The notes under the pieces: generated by a model
The model's input: the letters and a program-made list of their open reading frames with translations, nothing else
The model's database searches: none
What the model was told of the DNA's origin: nothing
Made by a program: the position numbers and the translations under genes
Shown: positions 1-7,702 of the stretch, piece by piece
How the letters are laid out: each line of letters opens with the position of its first letter
Position numbering within the stretch: position 1 is the stretch's first letter
DNA from: Halofilum ochraceum
Lineage (GTDB): Bacteria > Pseudomonadota > Gammaproteobacteria > XJ16 > Halofilaceae
Assembly (NCBI RefSeq): GCF_001614315.2
Contig: NZ_LVEG02000009.1
Span: forward strand, 1 to 64,000
Length of the DNA: 64,000 nucleotides
Direction: 5' to 3'

Positions 1-38
1 ATCGCCCTGCGATACCCTCCCGGGCTGATGGCAGACAC

Positions 39-69
39 AAAAAAAGCCGGATACCTCGCGGTACCCGGC
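39..69 (-). terminator. Rho-independent terminator after the porin gene
   Basis: Read on the minus strand this is a 10-bp stem with one G-T type mismatch (arms 60-69 and 46-55, four-base loop) followed by a run of seven T. It lies about 90 bases downstream of the stop of the minus-strand porin gene and faces the right way to end its transcript. Confidence 0.85.
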
Positions 70-155
70 CCAGGCGGTGCTTCTGTCACAAAGGGAACAA
101 TAGGTGCGGGATCCCTCCCGCCCGCCCGGCACACGCCGGGGCGGTGGTTGCGCGA

Positions 156-1166
156 TCAGAAGCTGTAGATCGCGCCGACTTCGGCCAGGTCACCGGCATC
201 GTTCGGCCGGTCGTACTGGGCGACGTTCACGAACACGTCGAGGTTTTCGTACAGGCCGTGCTTGACGATGGCCGCGACCTCGGTGAACGAGTCGCCCTGA
301 TCCGGGGAGACGTCCTGCACGCCGACGTAGACGTCGCCCGCGCCGTAGTCATAACCGCCCATGGCGCCGGTGTATTCGATGTCGTTGTTGTTGCCGCGGT
401 TGCTCTCGGAGGCGAAGCGCGCCGACAGGCTGAAGGCGCCCATGTTGAAGTAGCCGCCGATGCCGGCCGTGGTCTCGTCATCGTACTCGTCGTTGTCGCC
501 ATCGCCGTCGACGTCCACCGGGGACGCGCCGCGATTGTCGGCGCCGGCAACGACGCCCCAGTTGTCCGCGTCGTAGCGCGCGACGAATGAGATCCCGGTA
601 GCGCTGTCACCGAAGTCCGCGCCATCGTTCTGGATGTTGCCTTCGCCATCCCCCTCGATCTTTGCCTCGAGGCCGAGGCTGAAGCCGCCGAAGCTCGGGC
701 TGACGTAGCGGATCTGGTTGCCTTCGCCGCCGTCCTCTTCCTCGGTCAGCGTGCCGTTCTCGAACTCGTCGACCAGCTCGGCCACGTTGTCCTCGTACAG
801 GCTGTCGGAGGTGCCGGCGCGGATCATGCCGAGATCGCCCTTCATGCCGATGTAGGCCGAGTCGAGGGAGTTGACGCCGCCGCCCGTCGTTTCATCGGCA
901 CCGGACCACTCGTACTCGATGTGGAAAAAGCCGGTGGTGCTGTCGGTCCAGGCGTGTTCGCCGTCGAACTGCAGCGTCGAATCGTTGTCGGTGAACGCGG
1001 AGGCGCTGTCGCCGGTGGCGTCCGTGACGGACTGGTACACGGGCTCGATCGTGCCGCCGACGTTGATGGTCGTGTCCTCGCCGATCTGGAACTCGGCCGC
1101 CTGGGCGGCGGGGGCTGTCACGGCCGCGGATACGGCCAGGGCAATCAGGGTCTTTTTCGTCATCAC
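156..1166 (-). CDS. Gram-negative general porin (outer membrane)
   Basis: A 336-residue outer-membrane beta-barrel porin that should let small solutes diffuse passively. A signal peptide is clear: positive MTKK, a hydrophobic Ala/Val stretch, and an AQA-type cleavage site near residue 23. The mature part shows alternating amphipathic strands (for example around GEHAWTDSTTGFFHIEYEW) and ends in the terminal Phe (IYSF) needed by the BAM machinery. The sequence is very rich in Asp, Glu and Gly, including a DVDGDGDNDEYDDE loop near residue 218. This acidity fits a saline habitat. It has its own terminator and is separated from the next minus-strand gene by 400 bases, so it is probably monocistronic. 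Two adjacent ATGs (1166 and 1163) are possible starts. Solute preference cannot be told. Confidence 0.9.
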   Translation of the reverse strand: MMTKKTLIALAVSAAVTAPAAQAAEFQIGEDTTINVGGTIEPVYQSVTDATGDSASAFTDNDSTLQFDGEHAWTDSTTGFFHIEYEWSGADETTGGGVNSLDSAYIGMKGDLGMIRAGTSDSLYEDNVAELVDEFENGTLTEEEDGGEGNQIRYVSPSFGGFSLGLEAKIEGDGEGNIQNDGADFGDSATGISFVARYDADNWGVVAGADNRGASPVDVDGDGDNDEYDDETTAGIGGYFNMGAFSLSARFASESNRGNNNDIEYTGAMGGYDYGAGDVYVGVQDVSPDQGDSFTEVAAIVKHGLYENLDVFVNVAQYDRPNDAGDLAEVGAIYSF

Positions 1167-1474
1167 TTCCTGCCTCGTTTTCGGATGGTGGTTCGGTCAC
1201 GCTTCGATCGGCGGGACGCTGCCGTCAGTGACGGTTGCGACGTCCCGGGCCGACTACGGAGCGGAGATTACGGGCAGGTAATGAATCGGGCGTGACGCGG
1301 TTGTGACATTCCCGTGAAGGTACATGCCTGGATGCACCGCAGCGCCTCGGGATGGAACAAAAGAACGGAACGTTCAGAGTGGCGATCAATCGGGGGATCG
1401 GTGTTCGCGGATGCGAGGCGATCCGGTCTGGACGGGAAGTGGCACATCCGTGTGCCCCGATCGTCCCTGCTGCT

Positions 1475-1560
1475 CCAGGAGCCTGTCCGAGAAACCATGT
1501 GCCTGCTGCTCGCTGTGCCACGCGCTCGCTACGGCACAGATTTCCCGGACAGGCTCCTGG
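1475..1560. repeat. 86-bp inverted-repeat element between the two porin genes
   Basis: Two 20-base arms (1475-1494 and 1541-1560) are reverse complements with one mismatch. A second pair, ctgtgcc and ggcacag (1513-1519 and 1533-1539), is nested inside. Transcribed, the whole element would fold into a long stem topped by a smaller hairpin. It begins 7 bases beyond the stop of the upstream minus-strand porin gene, so it may act as a terminator or mRNA-stabilising structure, or it may be a small non-autonomous element. The rest of the 1167-1566 gap holds only the promoter region of the first porin; I see no gene in it. Confidence 0.7.
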
Positions 1561-1566
1561 TCGGAC

Positions 1567-2670
1567 TCAGAACGCGTGCTGGAGCTGCACGTAGAGGTCG
1601 GTCACGTCAGCGCCATTCACGCCGTTGGCATCGGTCGTCCGCACCAGGCTCACCTGGAGCTTGTTGTTGTGGCCGTTGATGAAACGATTGAAGCCGATTC
1701 CGGCCTGCGTTTCGGTCTCGTCCCAGGCGTCCGCCTCCTCGGTCCCGAGTCCGCCGACGACTTCCCACGTGCGGGGTACGATCATGTAGCCGCCCTCGAT
1801 GGAGGTGGTCAGCACGTCGGCATCGCCATTCTCGACGATTCCGCCGCTGAACGATCCACTGAGCGTCTCGGCGGTGAAGGCGTTCGCCTCTGCATCGACC
1901 GACCAGCCGCCGTGACGCCAGGCGCCATCGATGCCGAATCCATTGATGCTGTCATAGTCGGAGATGGCGCTCGCAACGCGGTCGTCGTCGTTGGACCAGA
2001 CGAAGCCATTGAGCCCGATCTCCCAGCCCGAAGTACCGCCGAGATTGCCCTGGCCGTACCCGATGTTGCCGCCGGGATGGATCTCGACGCGGCCGCCGAC
2101 GAGTTTGCCCTCGTAGGCCTGCGCGTTGTCGATCTGTGAGCCGAAGGAGATGGTGCCCGTGTTGCTGGCGACGCCGGCTTCCCAGAGACCCGCTTGCCAG
2201 TTGTAGGTATCGGTGCCCCCGGAGAGGCTGACGCCGATCTGGCGTGCGGGGCTGCCGGTGCCGGCCACGGGGGTCTTCTCGATCAGCTGCTGGCGCTTAC
2301 TGGAGGTCAGTTCCTCGCGTGAGAAGGGGACGTAAAAATTGCCGGCCGTCACGGTGGCGAACTCCCAGCCCGTGTACTGGATCTTCGCGTCTTTGGTCGA
2401 ATAACCGCCGTCGAGCTGGAACTGCAGGCGCGCCTCCCAGTCTTCGGTCACCGACCCGTCGAAGGTCAGCCACGCGCGGCGGATATCGAGGCTGTCGGTT
2501 GAGTCTCCGTTGTCCGGGTCCGTGTAGTTGTACTGGACCTGAACGCGTCCGCCCACTTCGAGAAAGCGGGCGCCATCTTCGTACACGGTAATACCGGATT
2601 GCGCGACACCCGGCAGCAGTAGACCGGCCGCGAGGACAGGGTGAACACGGAAAAACGGCGCTCGTTGCAT
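1567..2670 (-). CDS. Phosphate/oxyanion-selective porin, OprO/OprP family
   Basis: A 367-residue outer-membrane porin. After a short signal peptide (about residues 1-25) comes the N-terminal motif of the OprO/OprP family: VGGRVQVQYNYTDPDNGD, then DIRRAWLTFDGSV and a strand with WEARLQFQLDGGYSTKDA, which is the usual start of the barrel. The protein ends in LQHAF, a C-terminal Phe signal for outer-membrane insertion. Family members form trimeric anion-selective channels, the best known for phosphate or pyrophosphate. Here the gene follows two periplasmic oxyanion-binding proteins on the same strand, 45 bases after modA. It may therefore serve molybdate, tungstate or a similar anion, which is inference. 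Residues of the arginine ladder cannot be placed without a structure-based alignment. Confidence 0.85.
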   Translation of the reverse strand: MQRAPFFRVHPVLAAGLLLPGVAQSGITVYEDGARFLEVGGRVQVQYNYTDPDNGDSTDSLDIRRAWLTFDGSVTEDWEARLQFQLDGGYSTKDAKIQYTGWEFATVTAGNFYVPFSREELTSSKRQQLIEKTPVAGTGSPARQIGVSLSGGTDTYNWQAGLWEAGVASNTGTISFGSQIDNAQAYEGKLVGGRVEIHPGGNIGYGQGNLGGTSGWEIGLNGFVWSNDDDRVASAISDYDSINGFGIDGAWRHGGWSVDAEANAFTAETLSGSFSGGIVENGDADVLTTSIEGGYMIVPRTWEVVGGLGTEEADAWDETETQAGIGFNRFINGHNNKLQVSLVRTTDANGVNGADVTDLYVQLQHAF

Positions 2671-2715
2671 GGTTTTTTTCCTTGTCTGATGATTCAGAAG
2701 CCGGCCGCCGACGGG

Positions 2716-3537
2716 CTAGCTGCCCGCCGGCATGAGTGGTGTGTCAAAGCCGTAGTCGGCGAGGATGGACTGGCCGGCCGGCGACAGGATGAAAGTGGCC
2801 AGCCGCACGGCCCGTGGATCCTCCGGGCGGAGGATGCTCAGGCCGTAATCCGCCCCGACGGCCAGCGCCCCGGGCAGCTGCACGACCTGCAGCGAATCGA
2901 CCTCGCGTCGTGCGGCGACCGCATTGGTGCAGTACGTGAGAAAGACGTCCGCTTTGTCCGAATCCATCACCCAGGCGTACTTGTGCCGGCCAGCTGGCGG
3001 CGCGGGCGAATCCGGACCGCCAGTGAGCTGCAGTGATTTGTCCTTGAGGCGTTCGCTCGCGCCTTTGCGGACATCCCCGGCGCGCTCGAACATGGCCCAC
3101 GCGTAATCGCCGGAGGGATCGGCCTTCGGTGTGGAGGTGCCGACCCGGATATCGTCGCGCAACAGGACATCGAGCATGTTGTCCGTGGTGAGCGCGACGT
3201 CCTCCTGCGCGAGCGCGCAGAGGCGGTTGCGCGTGAACAGCACGACCGGTCCGCCCTGGCCCTGATTCGCCAGCTTCTCCGGATGCGCCATGTTCGCGGA
3301 CGCGAACACGTCGGTCTTTTCCCCATCTTCGATGCGTTGGCGCAGGAGACCGGAGGGGGCGAACGTGGGTTCCACGGGCGTACCCGTGCGCTCCGAGAAC
3401 GCCTGAACCACTTCACCCATCGCCTGTTTCAGGCTGCCCGCCGCGTGAATTCGCACCGGGTCGCCGGCCACCGCGGGGCCGGCGACCGCGAGCGCGGCGG
3501 CCAGGGTGGAGATTACGCCGAGCCTGCTCCCGGGCAT
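2716..3537 (-). CDS. modA: Periplasmic molybdate-type substrate-binding protein (ModA-like)
   Basis: About 273 residues, a type-II periplasmic binding protein of the ModA group. Visible are a signal peptide ending near AVAGPAVAG, the ligand loop AAGSLKQAM with its Ser, the second Ser-containing loop FAPSGLLRQRIEDGEKTDVFASAN, and the C-terminal YGLSILRPEDPRAVRLATFILSPAGQ typical of the family. I choose the ATG at 3537, which begins one base after the tupA stop with GGGGACAA just upstream. The longer frame from 3558 would overlap tupA. ModA proteins bind molybdate or tungstate for a ModBC permease, but no permease gene is adjacent. A divergent ligand is possible. Confidence 0.75.
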   Translation of the reverse strand: MPGSRLGVISTLAAALAVAGPAVAGDPVRIHAAGSLKQAMGEVVQAFSERTGTPVEPTFAPSGLLRQRIEDGEKTDVFASANMAHPEKLANQGQGGPVVLFTRNRLCALAQEDVALTTDNMLDVLLRDDIRVGTSTPKADPSGDYAWAMFERAGDVRKGASERLKDKSLQLTGGPDSPAPPAGRHKYAWVMDSDKADVFLTYCTNAVAARREVDSLQVVQLPGALAVGADYGLSILRPEDPRAVRLATFILSPAGQSILADYGFDTPLMPAGS

Positions 3538-3538
3538 C

Positions 3539-4384
3539 TCAGTTGTCCCCGCCGGCATTCGGCATGAACAGCTGCTGCCCGCGCAGCCGATAGCTGGCGA
3601 TCGCGTCCTGACCGTCTTCGGAAGTCAGCCAGTCGATGAACTGCTGGCCCATCTCCGCCTTGACGTGGCCATGCTTCTCCGGGTTCACGAGAATCACGCC
3701 GTAGGGATTGAACAGATCCGGATCGCCCTCGACTAGCAGTTCCAGATCCTGGCGGTTATCGAAACTGATCCAGGTGCCACGGTCCGCGAGCGCGTAGGCG
3801 TTCATGCCCGCCGCCGTGTTCAGCGTGCGGCCCATTCCGGCGCCGGTCTCCCGGTACCAGGAGCCGCCGTCCTCGGCGACGTCGACCCCGGCCTTGTCCC
3901 AGAGGCCAAGTTCCTTCTTGTGCGTCCCGGAATCATCGCCGCGCGATGCGAACGGGGCCTCGGCCTCGGCGATCTCCGCGAGCGCCCCGGGCGCGTTCTC
4001 CATACCCTCGACACCGGCGGGGTCGTCGCCCGGCCCGACGATGATGAAGTCGTTGTACATCACCGGGTGGCGCTTCACGCCGAAGCCGTTTTCGACGAAC
4101 GCCTCTTCCGAGGGTTTGTGGTGCACGAACAGCACATCCGCATCGCCGCGCTTGGCGACCTCGATCGCCTGGCCGGTGCCGACGGCGACCACGCGGACTT
4201 CGATGCCCGTCTCTTCCTCGAACTCGGGGAGTATGTGGCCGAACAGCCCCGAGGCCTCCGTGGACGTTGTGGAGGCCACCGTGATGTATTGGTCCTCGGC
4301 ATGGGCCGGCATCGACAGTGCGACGACTGCCGCCATGCATACCGCACCGAGAACCCCTGCCATTGTTCGTCTTACTGCCTGCAT
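3539..4384 (-). CDS. tupA: Tungstate-binding periplasmic protein TupA
   Basis: A 281-residue secreted binding protein for the TupABC tungstate importer. It has a signal peptide (about residues 1-29, ending AHA) followed by the family signature TVASTTSTEASGLF. Further family blocks are ADVLFVHHKPSEEAFVENGF, VMYNDFIIVGP, FASRGDDSGTHKKELGLW and FNPYGVILVNP, all in the expected order. In TupA proteins the TTST and SRGDDSGTH loops coordinate the oxyanion. Normally tupB and tupC follow. Here the next gene is a ModA-like binder and then a porin, so the permease must lie elsewhere or be shared. It is probably the first gene of a three-gene operon with a promoter in the AT-rich stretch just upstream. 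Confidence 0.9.
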   Translation of the reverse strand: MQAVRRTMAGVLGAVCMAAVVALSMPAHAEDQYITVASTTSTEASGLFGHILPEFEEETGIEVRVVAVGTGQAIEVAKRGDADVLFVHHKPSEEAFVENGFGVKRHPVMYNDFIIVGPGDDPAGVEGMENAPGALAEIAEAEAPFASRGDDSGTHKKELGLWDKAGVDVAEDGGSWYRETGAGMGRTLNTAAGMNAYALADRGTWISFDNRQDLELLVEGDPDLFNPYGVILVNPEKHGHVKAEMGQQFIDWLTSEDGQDAIASYRLRGQQLFMPNAGGDN

Positions 4385-4696
4385 GACCGTCTCCTGATCG
4401 TTTGTGCGTGGTTATCCTGCGTGCAATCGTTTTCTGTTTCAATAGGCGGTCGTAATAGTATTTATGTGCCTAAAAAAACCGGTTTTTGCGCGTACTGAAA
4501 CCGGCTGCCTGACGGGCCAAAGGGGCATGGGGGCGTGGCACCCGACCGTAATTCGCGTGGCGGCTCGACCTCCGTGTCGCAGTGGTCGATCGCGCGTTGC
4601 ACACGTCCTGGCCCGATTTGTGCCATGATTGGCGCAGCGCGCTCGTGGCGCCGTTCATCCGGATCCCTGACGGCCGACTGGCCAGGAGTGGACACC
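4385..4696. promoter_or_regulatory. Divergent promoter region between tupA and the HNH gene, with an AT-rich pocket
   Basis: No gene is seen in this 312-base gap. An AT-rich pocket at about 4430-4490 stands out from the GC-rich surroundings and contains a perfect palindrome, AAAAACCGGTTTTT, at 4474-4487, about 90 bases upstream of tupA. A clear ModE or TupR consensus could not be recognised, so operator function is only a possibility. The segment 4535-4696 remains open in the HNH frame but is better read as upstream of that gene. Confidence 0.4.
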
Positions 4697-5293
4697 GTGT
4701 TGATGGACCGGACACCGATGATCCTCAAGACCGACCCGGGCGGTCGCCCGATCCGCTGGATCGACGTCCGCAATGCGGCCGGTTATCTGCTGCGCGACGA
4801 GGTCGCCTGGGCCTCGCCGGAGACTGCGATCGTGCTGCATGGTGGCACCTGCGCCCGCACCGGCCAGCGCAGCCGGATCGATATACCTTCGATCGTCGCC
4901 GTCTCGGGGGCCCGGGCCGCGTTCTACGATGCCACCGTGCCGCGCCTGACCAACGCCGCCCTGTTCCTGCGCGACCGTCGGCTTTGCTGTTATTGCGGCG
5001 AGGTGTTCGATGGCCGCACGGCATTGCTGACGCGCGACCACGTCCAGCCGATCTCGCGTGGCGGCAGCGATATCTGGGACAACGTCGTCACGAGCTGCCG
5101 GGCGTGCAATCAGAAAAAGGATGACCGGCTGATCGAGGAATGCGCGTTGGAGATGCTCTACATCCCCTACACCCCGTCACGGGCCGAGGCGATGATCCTG
5201 GAGAATCGGCGGATCCTCGCGGACCAGATGGATTATCTACTTGCCCAGGTCCCGCGCCGGGATCGCGCACGGCGACAGGCCGTTCTGGCCTGA
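4697..5293 (+). CDS. HNH endonuclease family protein
   Basis: A 198-residue protein with an HNH fold near residues 95-145. It has a CxxC zinc pair (CCYCGEVF), then LTRDHVQPISRGGSDIWDNVV containing the DH and N of the HNH motif, then a second CxxC pair (CRACNQKK). The N-terminal part (PIRWIDVRNAAGYLL, GTCARTGQRSRIDIPSIVAV) is conserved in a family of chromosomal HNH proteins of gammaproteobacteria whose role is not established. I choose the GTG at 4697 because AGGAG stands 8 bases upstream; an ATG at 4703 is the alternative. The gene ends 16 bases before the Crp/Fnr regulator on the same strand, so the two are probably cotranscribed. No methylase or toxin partner is nearby. Confidence 0.8.
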   Translation: MLMDRTPMILKTDPGGRPIRWIDVRNAAGYLLRDEVAWASPETAIVLHGGTCARTGQRSRIDIPSIVAVSGARAAFYDATVPRLTNAALFLRDRRLCCYCGEVFDGRTALLTRDHVQPISRGGSDIWDNVVTSCRACNQKKDDRLIEECALEMLYIPYTPSRAEAMILENRRILADQMDYLLAQVPRRDRARRQAVLA

Positions 5294-5309
5294 GCTCGCG
5301 AGGTCCCCG

Positions 5310-6041
5310 ATGACGGATTCACATGCGCCCCGGGCGAGCGGGCGACTCGAATCACCGGACTGGCAACTCGTCCGACGGCTCCCGCTCTTCGAGGGCCTCG
5401 AGTCAGGCATGCTTGAGCGCCTGCTGGAGCCGGGCCGGGTCGTGTGTCCCGGTCGCGGCGACCAGCTGTTCGCGCGTGGGCAGCGCGCCGCCTGGTTCTA
5501 TGTCGTGCTCGTGGGCTGGGTGAAGATCTTCCGCACCACGGCCGAAGGGCGTGAGAGCGTTGTCCATGTGTTCACGCGCGGCGAATCGTTTGCCGAGGCC
5601 GCGATCTTCGCCGGCGGTGACTACCCGGTCTCCGCCAGTGCAGCGACGCCGGCGCGTCTGCTCGCGGTCCCAGCTGACCCCTTTCTGGCAATCCTGGAAG
5701 AGGAACCCAGGGTTGCCTGCAATATGCTCGCCGCGATGTCGCGCCATCTGCGCGAACTCGTCACGGCGCTCGAACAGTTGCAGGCCCACTCGGCATCCCA
5801 GCGTCTTGCGACCTTCCTGCTCGGCCTGGTGTCGTCCGACCATGAGGCGGCCGACCTGCACCTGCCGATCGACAAGGGCTTGATCGCCGCACGTCTGGGA
5901 ATGAAACCCGAGACGCTGTCGCGCGCCCTGGCCGCGCTGCGCGAAGAAGGCCTGGAGATCAGCGGCGAACGTGTCCACGTGCCCGATGTCGGACACCTGC
6001 GGTGGATCGCCGGTCATACGGGGGACTCGGCTGCTCCGTAA
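5310..6041 (+). CDS. Crp/Fnr-family transcriptional regulator (Dnr-like)
   Basis: A 243-residue regulator. The N-terminal half is a cyclic-nucleotide-binding-type beta roll (GDQLFARGQRAAWFYVVLVGWVKIF, GESFAEAAIFAG), then a dimerisation helix (PRVACNMLAAMSRHLRELVTALEQLQ). A winged helix-turn-helix follows near residues 165-225 (LIAARLGMKPETLSRALAALREEG), with the E-x2-SR recognition pattern of FNR/DNR proteins. It lacks the N-terminal cysteine cluster of oxygen-sensing FNR, so a heme/NO-type (Dnr) or ligand-independent role is more likely. The start is the ATG at 5310 behind GAGG. A perfect FNR/DNR-type palindrome lies 43 bases beyond its stop, ahead of the azurin gene, which suggests it controls that gene. 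Confidence 0.85.
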   Translation: MTDSHAPRASGRLESPDWQLVRRLPLFEGLESGMLERLLEPGRVVCPGRGDQLFARGQRAAWFYVVLVGWVKIFRTTAEGRESVVHVFTRGESFAEAAIFAGGDYPVSASAATPARLLAVPADPFLAILEEEPRVACNMLAAMSRHLRELVTALEQLQAHSASQRLATFLLGLVSSDHEAADLHLPIDKGLIAARLGMKPETLSRALAALREEGLEISGERVHVPDVGHLRWIAGHTGDSAAP

Positions 6042-6083
6042 GCGCGGTCAGCCGACGAATAGTCACCCGCCCGCGACCTTCGA

Positions 6084-6097
6084 TTGATCCGTATCAA
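6084..6097. promoter_or_regulatory. FNR/DNR box upstream of azurin
   Basis: TTGATCCGTATCAA is a perfect match to the FNR/ANR/DNR consensus TTGAT-N4-ATCAA. It lies 139 bases before the azurin start codon and just after the gene for a Crp/Fnr-type regulator. This indicates anaerobic or NO-linked control of azurin. Confidence 0.8.
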
Positions 6098-6235
6098 TGC
6101 GCCCCATCTCCGCGGCGTCCATGCTGGGTAGTGAGCGCATCCGCCGTGGCCGGCACCGCGAAGTGCGTGCTGACATCCGGCACTTTACCGGGTTGCGCAG
6201 CAAAGATTCCCCATCCAACGAAGGAGTTCGCATCC

Positions 6236-6691
6236 ATGAAAAAGATGCTCTGCATGCTGGGCCTGTTGGGTCTGGCGCTGGGATTCGCCGCGCCCGCGGC
6301 GGCCAAGACCTGTGAACTGACCCTCACCGGCAACGACCAGATTCAGTACAACAAGTCCGAACTGGTAGTCGGTGCCGACTGCGATCAGGTGAAGATCACG
6401 CTGGAACACGTTGGCCAGATGGCGGTCGAGCAGATGGGTCACAACGTGGTCGTAACCGAAACAGCGGCGTTCAAGGCCGTCGCCCAGGCCGGGATGCAGG
6501 CCGGCATGGAACAGGAATACGTGCCTTCCGGCGATGACCGCGTGATCGCCCACACGTCGATGATCGGCGGTGGCGAGACGACCAGCGTCACTTTCGACGT
6601 GTCGAAGCTCGAGTCCGGTGGCGATTACACGTTCTTCTGCTCGTTTCCCGGGCACTACGGGATGATGAACGGGAAGCTCGTAGTCAAATAA
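6236..6691 (+). CDS. azu: Azurin (periplasmic type-1 blue copper protein)
   Basis: A 151-residue precursor of a small electron-transfer protein that shuttles electrons between periplasmic redox partners, classically c-type cytochromes and nitrite reductase. The signal peptide MKKMLCMLGLLGLALGFAAPAAA is followed by a CELTLTGNDQIQYN mature start typical of azurin. Copper ligands are visible: His in QMGHNVV, and Cys, His and Met in the C-terminal loop FFCSFPGHYGMMNGKLVV (C-x4-H-x3-M). A disulphide between Cys of KTCEL and Cys of GADCDQ is expected. AAGGAG precedes the ATG at 6236. The upstream FNR box and the adjacent Dnr-like gene suggest induction under oxygen limitation. Confidence 0.95.
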   Translation: MKKMLCMLGLLGLALGFAAPAAAKTCELTLTGNDQIQYNKSELVVGADCDQVKITLEHVGQMAVEQMGHNVVVTETAAFKAVAQAGMQAGMEQEYVPSGDDRVIAHTSMIGGGETTSVTFDVSKLESGGDYTFFCSFPGHYGMMNGKLVVK

Positions 6692-6707
6692 TCGCAGCCC
6701 CAGGGTC

Positions 6708-6740
6708 GTCCGTCCGGTGCGCAGGGAGTGCCGGACGGAC
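6708..6740 (+). terminator. Hairpin downstream of azurin, probable terminator
   Basis: Arms GTCCGTCCGG (6708-6717) and CCGGACGGAC (6731-6740) form a perfect 10-bp stem 16 bases after the azurin stop. No good T run follows, so termination may be weak or Rho-assisted. Confidence 0.5.
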
Positions 6741-6806
6741 GCTGCTCTTCGGTCGGGCGCATGAACACGGTAGCATCGCGCCTCACATGCCGATGCCGGG
6801 GGCCCT

Positions 6807-7181
6807 GTGAAGATCGAAAACGCGAAGAACGTCATGGGCGAGCCACTCGCGGCCTGCGGGCTCGATCCCCTGACCGGTTTTTATCGCGACGGTTGCTGCA
6901 ATACCGGCCCGGAAGACCTGGGCGCGCATACGATCTGCGTCGAGCTCACGGAGGATTTCCTGGCGTACACGGCCAGTCAGGGCAATGACCTGACGACCGC
7001 GCACCCGGAGTTCGGTTTTCCGGGGCTGCGGCCAGGCGACCGCTGGTGTGTCTGTGCCGTGCGCTGGCAGGAAGCTCGACGGGCGGGACATGCGGCGCCG
7101 GTGTTCCTGGAAGCGACCCACGAGGGCACGCTGGAGATCGTGCCATTGGCGGATCTGCGTGAGTATGCGCGGGATCTGTAG
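6807..7181 (+). CDS. DUF2237 family protein
   Basis: A 124-residue cytoplasmic protein of the DUF2237 family, whose function is unknown. The family pattern is plain: a GxPLAACGLDPLTGFYRDGCCNTGPEDLGAHTIC-type N-terminus with several conserved cysteines, then ELTEDFLAYTASQGNDLTT, FPGLRPGDRWCVCAVRWQEA, and APVFLEATHEGTLE near the C-terminus. The conserved Cys residues (C17, C30, C31, C44 and the WCVC pair) hint at metal or redox chemistry, but this is only a suggestion. The start is GTG at 6807 and the length is usual for the family. It stands alone between azurin and tRNA-Arg. Confidence 0.85.
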   Translation: MKIENAKNVMGEPLAACGLDPLTGFYRDGCCNTGPEDLGAHTICVELTEDFLAYTASQGNDLTTAHPEFGFPGLRPGDRWCVCAVRWQEARRAGHAAPVFLEATHEGTLEIVPLADLREYARDL

Positions 7182-7204
7182 GGGTGTTGTGGAGGGGTAT
7201 TCAT

Positions 7205-7254
7205 AGAAAAGCCGCCTGGTCGGCGGCTTCTTTCATATATGGCGCGCCCGACAG
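7205..7254. repeat. Partial copy of the tRNA-Arg 3' end with its terminator-like hairpin
   Basis: Positions 7238-7254 are identical (17 bases) to 7415-7431, which covers CCA plus the last acceptor/T-stem bases of tRNA-Arg. The preceding hairpin (arms GCCGCC 7211-7216 and GGCGGC 7222-7227, flanked by A and T runs) resembles the terminator at 7384-7407. The spacer between copies is about 160 bases without a gene. This looks like an attachment-site scar or a degenerate tandem copy of the tRNA tail. Confidence 0.65.
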
Positions 7255-7383
7255 ATAGACGGCCGCCATCCATGGCGGCCACCCTTCGGGCGCCTCCCGT
7301 TGGTCGGCGTCCGGATCGGCAGTCCTGCCGATCCGTCGAACGGCAGGTTCAAAACGGAGCCATCGGGCACCCCATACATAAAA

Positions 7384-7407
7384 AAAGCCGCCCTTCGGGA
7401 CGGCTTT
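7384..7407 (-). terminator. Terminator of tRNA-Arg
   Basis: Read on the minus strand, a GC-rich stem (AGCCGTCCC paired with GGGCGGCT with a one-base bulge) is followed by a run of T, starting about 10 bases beyond the tRNA 3' end. Confidence 0.7.
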
Positions 7408-7416
7408 CTTCATGTA

Positions 7417-7493
<77 letters not shown>

Positions 7494-7622
7494 TTGGCGA
7501 CTGATGATGATACGTGGCGGTTGCCGGCGCGTCTATTCGCGGAGGCGGTGGATTGACCGGGGCCGCCTACCGGGTCGCAGGATGATACGCTTGGCCACCC
7601 GGTGGCGTCCATCCGCTGGCGT

Positions 7623-7650
7623 TTTACCGCGGGCGGCCGGGCTGTATAAT
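7623..7650 (+). promoter_or_regulatory. Sigma-70 type promoter of the cytochrome c gene
   Basis: A perfect TATAAT (-10) at 7645-7650, preceded by TG one base upstream (extended -10), with TTTACC (4 of 6 to the -35 consensus) at 7623-7628 and a 16-base spacer. The start codon of the cytochrome gene follows 53 bases later. Confidence 0.6.
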
Positions 7651-7702
7651 CCGGCGCTGGACTGCGCCCGGCGCTGCGCGCGCCCCCTCTCCTGGAGCAG
7701 GT

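Noticed and set aside
2716-3558. ModA-like start at the upstream ATG (3558)
   Set aside because: It would overlap tupA by 20 bases and put seven residues before the signal peptide; the ATG at 3537 has a better ribosome-binding site.
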